Of a stretch of DNA of 64,000 bases, positions 55,699-64,000 are shown piece by piece; the stretch's first letter is position 1, and each line of letters starts with the position of its first letter. The stretch comes from Hippasteria phrygiana. Lineage: Eukaryota > Echinodermata > Asteroidea > Valvatida > Goniasteridae. The translations under genes and the position numbers were made by a program. The stretch lies in contig JAZGUH010000488.1 in the NCBI GenBank assembly GCA_037893225.1, forward strand, positions 1,326,692 to 1,390,691, in the 5' to 3' direction. The notes below the pieces were generated by a model, which did not search any database, was not told the origin of the DNA, and saw only the letters and a program-made list of their open reading frames with translations.

Positions 55699-57046
55699 AA
55701 TAATAATAATAATTACATTTATATAGCGCGCATTCCATACAAATATGTTCATGTGCGCTGTACATTATACATAAAACAAAATTAATTACATCATACTATT
55801 ATTCAGTTAAAAATGAAAATCATGATTCAAAATCAAAAGCTAGTTTAAAAAGATATGTTTTAACTTCAGTTTTAAACTTATCTAGACTCCTAAGATTCCT
55901 TATGTGACCTGCAGCCGATTTCACGAAACCTTGCGCAATTGCGCAACTCTACTTACGCCACAATTTATTGCGTAAGTTGCGCAACATTTTAAAATCGATT
56001 TCACGAAAGTTACGCAGTGCGTAAGTCGTTGACTTGCGCCACAAATTATGGCGTAACTCACGCACTCGTTTTAGGTGGCTTAAGTTGTTGGCACAAAACA
56101 CCGAAATTATGACTTAGCTAGCTGAGCGTGAGCACAGCAGAGCCGTTAGTTGTTCAAATCATTAATTAAATTCACTAGTTTATTTCAGAGAGTAATTAAA
56201 TGATCATCCGCTGCAGGTTTACCTGTGAGATATTTCCGAAAGTTGCCATCAATCTTTTTTTCGGAGCGATGATTTAAAAGTGAAAAGTTTCAAAATGGCG
56301 CCCCACAGTTTAATTTTACGACTGTTACATGTATTGTTATTGTTGTACTAAAACAGTCGTCGTAAAAGCGGTATTCAGCCTCGTCCGCGATGTATAAAAT
56401 AAATAAAACATTGCGCAGCTACGCACTGTTTCGTGAAATGGATCGTAAGGATGTAGCGCAGCTGCGCAACATTTTTATAGCGCAAGTCTTACGCAATGGC
56501 GTAAGTTGCGCACGGTTTCGTGAAATCGGCTGCAGGAAGTTTGTTCCATAGTTTAGGGGCAGCTGTCTGAAAAGCACAATCACCTAGTGAAACTTTACAT
56601 TTAGCACTCCCCGGAGTCAGTAACACACTATTCATTAAACGAAGACTATATCTGTTTTGACGAATAACAGACACCAGGTCACAGAGATACCCCGGAGCTG
56701 TTTCATATAAACATTTAAATGTTAAAATCAAAATTTTAAACTGAATACGATATACAACTGGTAACCAATGAAGGAGATGAAGAACTGGCGTGATGTGACA
56801 TATACGTGGTGAACCGGTTACAAGGCGAGCTGCAGTATTTTGAATTCTTTGTAATTTACCAATGTGTGTACTGGAAAGACCATACAGTAAACTATTACAG
56901 TAATCTAGTTTGCTTGTTATAAAGGCATGCACTAAAGATTCTATAGACTGTCGAGTTAAAAACTTCCTGATCCTACGCAAATTATACAGGTGGTAAAACG
57001 CAGAACTACTTATTTTACTTACATGATACCCCAATTTAAGTTCAGA
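55699..57046 (-). mobile_element. 5'-truncated LINE (non-LTR retrotransposon), TSD GTCTT
   Basis: Inserted in the LTR between duplicated GTCTT (55694-55698, 57047-57051); the left arm has the empty site. On the minus strand it encodes the C-terminal end of a reverse transcriptase of the CR1/L2/Jockey kind: LDYCNSLLYGL, KLQRIQNTAARLV and LHWLPVVYRIQFKIL, then KLWNKLP. The last residues (RNLRSLDKFKTEVKTYLF) lie after the nested MITE. The 3' end is an (ATT)n tail, typical of such LINEs. Confidence 0.9.
55915..56529. mobile_element. MITE nested in the LINE
   Basis: Inverted ends CCGATTTCACGAAAC and its complement; inside many gcgcaa/ttgcgc motifs in both orientations. CTGCAG lies at both borders (55909-55914, 56530-56535), of which four to six bases may be the target duplication. 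Removing it would restore continuity of the LINE frame at LWNKLP. Confidence 0.82.
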
Positions 57047-57924
57047 GTCTTGTCTTGTATTGGGCGAGATTACGAACACTTTGTTGGACTTGCATAGAGC
57101 GACGGGTGTTATTAGCAGTAGTGCGGCGTAGAGCAGGTGAGTTGAGGGGCTGGCTATATTGGTTGTGCGGTAAGGGTACCTTTTAAAGGAGCCCACGGTC
57201 GTTAATGGGGCTTGTTGCCGTGACTCTTGCAGGCTGCTGCGAGGGGCGACACCCATGAATTAGCCTCTTAAGCTTACGTAAGACTAAAATTACGCTTGTG
57301 GTAAACCCTGGGTACTCGATGTTTATGGTGGGTTTTTCACTACTGACTGTATCGTGGTTACGCAGCCCTCTGGTAATTCAAATCAAGGAACGCCCTCTGT
57401 TGACAGCTACTAGAAAAGTAGAGTGAATAAACCAGTACACGTTGAGTTTTTTACACGTCATATGGTGTCTTCCAGCCTGTTTCTTATTGGTTGTTGAGTG
57501 TGAGGTCATTGTCATTCAATTAAAGACCCGGCAGGTAACGTGACCCGGGCCCAGTTTCTACCTGTCCAATACTGGGACGGTATAATTCCATCCCAACGGA
57601 CGCGTCTCTAGCCGCTCAGAGACCCTCCGGTGTGCCGTCCGCGCCACGTCGCGAGGAGGACGAGAGCGCCCTCACCGAGTTCTCTTTCTTCCGCCCGAGG
57701 GCCGTAACGTCACAATATAAAGCATTACCTTAAATATGACAAACAAATCAAGATCCATGACCCTGTTCTTCAGTCCATACCTCACGTACTGAGCTCGTAT
57801 ACGTGTACTCAACCTCGTCCCCAGGGTCTACTTTCATCCTTATTCTGGAGGCGTATTGCTCGAACGCTATATGGGGACGAGGTTGACGCGTACTGTTCTA
57901 TTGAATTTTTCAGGTAAAAATTTT

Positions 57925-58080
57925 TTGTGCCGGACTCGGGCCGAGTCCTCGAGCTGGTCGAGTCCTTATTGTCCGAGTCCGAGTCCGAGTCCTGACTGAT
58001 CGAGTCCGAGTCCGAGTCCGAGTCCTTGAAAATCGGGACTCGAGTCCGAACTCGAGTCCGAGTCCGGACTCGAGTCCTCC
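57925..58080. repeat. GAGTCC/GGACTC hexamer array
   Basis: Imperfect tandem cgagtccgagtccgagtcc with some inversions. The open frames across it (Asp-Ser or Arg-Thr repeats) follow from the 6-bp unit. Confidence 0.9.
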
Positions 58081-58374
58081 AGCACTGCTTCATACATGTA
58101 TTATGTGTTGTATTATTCTTAAATTCTATTCTTAAATTCTTGCCAAAAATATTCAGAGTTGGAATTAAATTGGTATCTTTAAATTGAGTAAGAAACCACC
58201 TTAAGGTCTAGACAAATTTGATTTGTTCTTGGGTGTATAAGTGTCAACAATTATACTTAAGTCCGTAAACGCAGCATCTATTTTTTTAAGGAACAGAAGT
58301 CTTGCCAATGACAGCAGAATTTAATTCACAATGTTTCATTTACCTCTCATAAGTATTAAGTGTCAACAATCCAG

Positions 58375-58925
58375 GGTTGTTTGATTTAAATCAATGAAAC
58401 GCAATCACTAATAAAAATCACGTTTTGATTAGGGGGTTAGGGTAACGTTTTGTATGCAATCTAGTCTGTTCTGACTCTGAGAAAATAAACTTTATAAGGA
58501 AACAAAACTGTACACGCCTACATGCACACGGTGATATTTAGGTAGCTGCATTTCATTTTGTATAGTTTTATTCCAAAATGGAAGGGTGGGGGGTTTTCCT
58601 GCTACCAACTTAGATAAGAAATGTGCAGTATGATGATGATGCTGTAACTTATACCACAGAGATTTTAAGACAAACTACATCTATGTATTCTAGAAAAGAA
58701 TGTGATATATAAAAGGGATTTGACAAGTACTGATTTCATGAACAATTGTGTGCATTGTGGTTATACTTGACTTTTAATGATGTTCATTTAAATTGACTTA
58801 TTTAAAATTAAAATGTTTTAAGCAAATGGTACAATGGTAAAAAATAATTTGAAACCGATTCAAATTAAAAGAAATATGATTTAAATAACAAAAAGTCTGA
58901 TTTATTTTGATTAACCCTGCAACAA
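58375..58925. repeat. Dispersed repeat copy, inverted relative to 26.9-28.0 kb
   Basis: Shares gggttgtttgatttaaatca, gattttaagacaaact and ttcatgaacaattgtgtg with the other copy in reverse complement. No coding capacity. Confidence 0.75.
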
Positions 58926-60994
58926 TCATACTTAGTTATTTACTTCAATCTGTAAATATCGCTTATGTTTGGTTACAAATATCTTGCAAGTGATGACAGG
59001 ATTTCATTTACAATTGAAGAAGTAGCAACATGGGTTTTCTATTCTTTAATTCAATTCTGGTTGCATTGGAATAAGACTGTTTGAAAAGATTATGACTCGT
59101 TTGCTTCATTTTCTTTTGTTTTTACATGAAATAAAAATTCAGTCACATGACTAATCTGATTAGTCATCAATTTGAATGATTAACTGCAAAAGTCAGCGCT
59201 TTTTTGGATTTAATCAGAAGACTATTTAATATTAGTCATTTTGACTGGCTTAGTTGACTAAGAAATATTAGTCATTTGGCTTGTTTAACTTTGGTTGGTC
59301 ATTTCAGACGTAGGGCAGAACTAAATTGTATTAGTCAAAATGATTAACTTATGTTTAAAGTGTAGCCACTTTATTGCCCACAATTTTTTTTGTGCGGGAT
59401 AACCTAAAATATACTGTTTTGTTTCGTTCTACGCGCAGATTGTTTTACGTAAATACTGTCGGAATTATGAGTGTCCTACTAATTTCAAATTTAAAACTTA
59501 TTATATTTACATTGCCGGTTGAATTTATTATTTATTTTGGGGGGTGGGCATTTCTCATTGTAAAGTTCTTAATTTATCCAAAGCTGAACAAATTAGCAGT
59601 TTTTGGACGTATCCCTTCAGACTAGAATAATCGTTCGCTCTAAAATTGCAATTAGTGACATTTTATCCAAAGCTTAACAAATTAGCAGTTCGGTTTTAAT
59701 TTTTCCAGTGTGGTGCGTCCCAAAAACGCGAACAGAGCAGCCTAAAGGGGCACACTTTTTGGGCGTGCCTCTATAGCGTTCGCTCTAAAATTGCTATTAG
59801 TGACATGCTCAACAGTTCAGCATATTTTTGTGCTACTAATTATGCATGCCGTAAATCTTTATAACTCGCTACCCAGCCAAAAGTACATTGTACTGTACAA
59901 ATTGAAAACTCTAATTTTTGCCTGTCAATGCCGTACATAAGCTTGGAGAAGTACTTATGTAAACATTTCCATATTACTGCAGGTCGTGTTGCATGGTAAT
60001 TTTAACAGCGCCCATGACCGCCTCATCAACCCGCTAGATCCGACACTGGATTAAACGTTTATCTGCATACATAGAATATATTTCAAGCAATCATTAATCA
60101 AAGGGTTTTGCAGTTATGATATTTGCCACACAGGTGCTGAGTGGCTGTACAAGGCCATTGAATATGGCATTACAGTTTTCCCCGTGTCGGAAAATGCTGC
60201 AATGCGCGAGAACAATACGTCAACATATTATACGTTTAGTGTGAAAATGTGCGTAAGACATCAGCGGAAAAGTCATAGAAGAATGTCGACACTATCTTGA
60301 AGCTACAAAGGTCCCTCCTCATTGGATCGTGCAAGTCGATCACAAAATCCAACGAGATTTGGCGAGAACACATTATCGGTACTTCCGGGCACACCGTATA
60401 ACGTTGGCGGCGTCCAATTTTATATAACTATTTTGTTTCCGACTAGGCCGAACTGGAAAACTACAATTATGTTGTCTTTTGAGAGGGAAAGAATAATTTC
60501 AATTTACACTTTAAATACCTTGCAAAATGATGACCAAAGTAGGCCTACATGAAATAATAAAATTACCGGCGATGGGTCATTTTAGGAGACATTGCCATAG
60601 ACTCGTGCAAATTCCTTTTTTAACTTTCATGAAGCCTAACCCCACTTTTCCCTTAACCTACCCACACGAATTTTGGTATATTTATGTTTTGGACCATTCT
60701 CTATCGATACAACTCACTTTCGACAGTAAAATTCTGCCTCTAAATATGAGCTGTGACATTAGGGAGACATTGAAATGTCACTTGTCTCCCTAAGGTATAA
60801 CAAAATTATGACAAAAACGTCTCCTTAAGGGTACTTTAACAGGTATAAGGATAAGTTTTAGCTGAATTTCTGATGAATCTATCATTCACATTGCTCTGGG
60901 GGTAAATATAGACTTAAATAGTCTGTCGCTAGACTACAAGATGATGCAGGTATACGTTATTTATTTAAGAATCATTCTTCTGTGACATGTCGTG
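58926..60994. other. No gene recognised
   Basis: AT-rich. Two similar pieces containing cgttcgctctaaaattgc occur at about 59631 and 59769. Short ORFs have no family resemblance. Confidence 0.5.
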
Positions 60995-61512
60995 GAGGTG
61001 ATGAAAATGTAGGGAAATGCCCGACGGGAGCGGGGACAGGGGCCGAAGCCTCGGCAGGGTCAGATTGTTCACTCCGAGGTAAGGGATGGACTGAACACGA
61101 CGAATTGTTTTTAACTTCAATCTTGGCTTTATTACTCGCCACTCATCACCACCACTAATAAAGAAAACACCACTATGACGAAGATCTAAACAAAGCACAA
61201 TACCTTGCAATGCAACACAGTAAAATAGATTAATTACATCAATTAATACAATTACATTTAATTAGTTAAAAACGTGCACAAATCTCTATGCATTAACTTT
61301 AGTGAGAATTTGTGAAAGTCTTAGGACGAAACCTCAACCTAATATATAATAACTTGATCCGACTACTTAACCGTAGTAAAATGATAAGGCGAAGATTAAT
61401 GTCAAATACAGCTGACTTGGGTCTCATTTGCCAAACGTCTAGTTTTTGGGGACGCAAATGGTCAAGTTGTATCCATGGCTATGTCTGGTGTCAGAAGTCA
61501 ACATCCGAACGT
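60995..61512. repeat. Dispersed repeat copy, uninterrupted (empty site for the MITE at 10276)
   Basis: Same family and orientation as 10200-11360, continuous through gggtcagattgttcactccg where the other copy carries the 640-bp element. Confidence 0.85.
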
Positions 61513-62219
61513 TAACGAGCGCCATGACCGATACGTAAATATTAAAATAAATAAGCCAGAAGGAAATATGATACATATTGGGATTGATCATGACATACCC
61601 GTGTATACGTATACCACTGGACAATTTTGCTGTGCATGCTAAAAACAAAACACAGAACATTTGAAAAACATAGGTTCTCCCGGTTAATTCCACACTTGTA
61701 CAAATTTGATGACAAATATTTCATTTTAATTTCATTCTGCAACGCTGTTGGGCTAATTTATAATTTCCTTTTCAAATATGCGCCAAAACAAGCTAATTTT
61801 GAGTGCAGAGTAATGCATGATCATAACATTCTCATCCGTCCTACTTTCGGCAAATTTGTCATTACTTAATTTGTTTCTTTTTCATTTCACTGTCTTGGCT
61901 CATACTGCGGAGTTTTTATGAACTGAATAGATATATACACGTAGTGGGCATGACATCCTAGTATAGTTTCCAATTGACTGGACTAGATTATGTTAGCTAC
62001 GGTACTGATTCTACTTTTTAACAACAAGGCAACAATATGACTGCTGTTAGTTTTAATTTAGGCTTGGAGCTTTCAAATATAACGAGTAATCATTAAACAA
62101 TGAGAGTAACGACATCATGTGCATCGTGCAAACACCCTGAAGATCATTAAAAATGTGTCCAAAACGAACGTTAATACTTTATGGAATCCACGTACCAACA
62201 ACTACAAAATAATGTTTAA

Positions 62220-62677
62220 CCCTGCGCTGCACTGGCGGCGTCACTTGGGGACGCCGTTTTTGTTGTTTTCCTTATACAAAATTTAAAAAACGCCCCCATA
62301 CATTGATACTCCAGATATGCCTAGCCTGGTCCTTGCCGAAAAGCACTGTATAGTCACTTTGTGGCCTGGGTTGGAGGGCAAGCCAGGGTAAGCCATAGAA
62401 ATGCATGTTTCAGGGAAAGTCCCATAGGGTTGTGCACAAACCACCTTCCTGTTTGTTCACAATGGGTTTTACCACGGGCATGTAAATGATAATGTCAATA
62501 GCCCAGCTCCAGATGGCCAGGCCTTTGTAGTCTGTCGACCCAGTCAAGGCCCAAGGTCTTTAAGAGGGCATGTGGTTTTTAAAAGGAAAAACAAATATAT
62601 ACGCTACAAGCACATGCTTTCCCAAAGGAAGCAGGCAGTGTCACCGTGTCAGTAGGAATTGGCAGTGCAGCGCAGGG
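62220..62677. mobile_element. piggyBac-type MITE, TSD TTAA
   Basis: Inverted ends CCCTGCGCTGCACTG, flanked by TTAA at 62216-62219 and 62678-62681. CCC starts and TTAA duplications are known piggyBac marks. 458 bp with no transposase. Confidence 0.85.
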
Positions 62678-62988
62678 TTAAAACGATAAATGCGTGGTAT
62701 AGTTTGTAAAACTGAGTAAATAAGATGCATCAATGTGTGCATAGCCACAACCATGTTATGAACAACATTTTGAAAAACAATATTGTTATCTCCGTCTTGG
62801 ATACTGTATTTTGATTGGCCTAGAACGATCACGTGTCCGGTCAATAAAAATGACTGGCACAACGGCACTCCAATCATTGAGCTGTATCATTGGTACCCAT
62901 GCAATTTTCACCTATATACACTGTTGACGATAGTAAACTATAATGGGAGCAGCGGACTAGCAGACGATCAGCTGTTTTGATGCGTTTT

Positions 62989-63098
62989 TAGTTTAGTTTA
63001 GTTTAGTTTAGTGTTTAGTTTAGTTTTTAGTTTAGTTTTTAGTTTAGTTTAGTTTAGTTTAGTTTAGTTTAGTTTAGTTTAGTTTAGTTTAGTTTAGT
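62989..63098. repeat. (TTTAG)n microsatellite
   Basis: About twenty copies of the pentamer tttag with a few length variants at the left side. Confidence 0.95.
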
Positions 63099-63384
63099 TA
63101 CAACGAGCATATTTTTAACACCCTCGGGGACGGGCATAGCACCCTCGGCTTCGCCCCGCGTCCCTCGGGTGTTAAAAACGTCATATCCACATCACAGCAG
63201 TCAACAATTGTTAAATGTAACCATTATTTGATATTGCACATTAGTCAGTCAGTCATTAAGCTCAATGGCAGCTTAGAATGAAAGTGCTTTAACTTTGGCA
63301 AATATCTATTTTGCAAATGAGTTATTCAACACTGCGCTGTCGTACATAATTGTGTCTTTCTAACAAAACGTGTACCCGTGATTG

Positions 63385-63580
63385 TGGCTGTGAGTTTGTA
63401 TATGCCGGCAATCGTGGACCTAGGACAAAAGAATTCGGGCATAGACAAAGGGGTCCACGTTTGACCGAACGTCCACGATTGAAAATAGTGTTCAAAACCA
63501 ATTGGAGGTCTTCCGAAAAAGTTAGAGTATAAACAAAAGAGGAACAAAAGGAGGTCCACGATTGCACCCGTTTACATGAC
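63385..63580. repeat. GGTCCACGATTG family repeat, third copy
   Basis: Closely matches 9950-10135 in the same orientation (ggcaatcgtggacct, caaaagaattcgggc, gaacgtccacgattgaaaat). Open frames on the minus strand repeat those at 9.9 kb and are not genes. Confidence 0.85.
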
Positions 63581-64000
63581 TGGGTGCACATGTGTACATG
63601 GAGAAATTAGCTCACATGTCCTTCCTTAACTCAAACAATTATAATTTGCGTACTCCATTATCATAGGCCTACCCGGGATTTGACTTGGAGGAGGGATCAC
63701 CATTATATATTTTCAAAAACTTTCGAATGTTTTTCAAAAAAGATTATTTGTCCGATTGTGTTCCCCCAGAAAATAAATTTTAAAGCTGGAGGGGGTGGGG
63801 GGGGGGGGGGGGGGGTTCTAGGCCTTTTTGATTTTAGTGGAGCCTTTTATACATCTATTTTACTACATACGCCACATACGCATAACCGCCCCAATTCGTG
63901 CAACTAACAAATAGGACAAAACTAAACAAAAACAACCAAAACAATTGGCAACTTTTTGGGGCTCAAGTCCCCAGGTCACCCTCCTTTGGATGCGCCAATG
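63581..64000. other. No gene recognised
   Basis: Non-coding sequence with a poly-G run at about 63790-63816. Confidence 0.5.

Larger units (their letters stand above)
55468..57714 (+). mobile_element. Solo LTR, right-arm copy, containing a LINE
   Basis: It starts TGTGACGCGAC and ends GTAACGTCACA, flanked by ATAT at 55464-55467 and 57715-57718. A TATA box (GGCTATAAAAGG) lies near 55660 with GATTGG upstream at about 55573. Without the LINE it is about 0.9 kb, a normal LTR size. A 4-5 bp duplication is typical of Ty3/Gypsy-type elements. No internal retroviral genes are present. Confidence 0.72.
50484..57771. repeat. Outer palindrome, right arm
   Basis: Reverse complement of 36434-40643 plus later insertions: a MITE at 51189-52535 and a LINE at 55699-57046. 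It also keeps about 348 bp (55170-55517) that were deleted from the left arm. Beyond 57771 similarity to the left flank stops. Confidence 0.93.

Noticed and set aside
57809..58093. Asp-Ser/Arg-Thr repeat protein
   Set aside because: Follows from the GAGTCC hexamer array.
59374..59625. 83-codon hydrophobic ORF
   Set aside because: AT-rich chance frame without any family resemblance or splice signals.

Overview
The window looks like nuclear DNA of a marine invertebrate animal. Coding exons with GT-AG introns are scattered through AT-rich, repeat-filled sequence. There are tRNA-headed SINE-like copies, many small inverted-repeat transposons, microsatellites, a solo LTR, a LINE fragment and two kinds of Polinton/Maverick-type element. 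I cannot name the species; nothing supports a bacterial origin.

1-8808: the right-hand part of an autonomous-type Polinton (Maverick), cut by the window edge. It carries a small partial membrane-type protein gene (-), a retroviral-type integrase (+), a conserved structural-type protein (-), two tandem paralogous genes (+, the first frameshifted) and a protein-primed family B DNA polymerase (-). It ends at a terminus reading TATACTACT. Several genes are broken, so this copy looks decayed.

8809-18230: non-coding repeat territory: shared repeat families, a foldback MITE with 4-bp target duplication, a Mutator-like foldback with 9-bp duplication, a Harbinger-like MITE, SINEs and satellites.

18266-37554 (-): one spliced host gene, an ornithine-decarboxylase-like (ODC/antizyme-inhibitor family) protein. 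Nine coding exons are recognised with matching splice phases; the last exon is not identified. The pyridoxal-phosphate lysine is kept, but the substrate-binding aspartates and the phosphate-binding arginine are replaced. Its introns are full of transposons, two of which end about 10 bp from splice donors; one of these carries a THAP-domain ORF.

36434-57771: two nested palindromes. The outer inverted duplication (arms about 4.2 and 7.3 kb, original spacer about 0.39 kb) contains ODC-like exon 1, so a second exon-1 copy lies in the right arm at 54968-55078. A 9446-bp element (40670-50115) sits in the spacer. It is flanked by the 6-bp direct repeat TACCAG, begins AGTAGTATA and ends TATACTACT like the Polinton terminus, and is itself a near-perfect palindrome. 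Each half carries a WW-domain + PC4 (SUB1-like) gene and a C2H2 zinc-finger/acidic protein gene, with no polymerase or integrase. I interpret it as a palindromic, non-autonomous Polinton satellite, possibly formed by fold-back during protein-primed replication. The PC4 domain lies inside a predicted retainable intron, so two proteins may be made from the gene. This is the most interesting object in the window.

57772-64000: repeats only, including a GAGTCC hexamer array, second copies of families seen at 9-11 kb and 27-28 kb, a piggyBac-type MITE with TTAA duplication and a TTTAG array.
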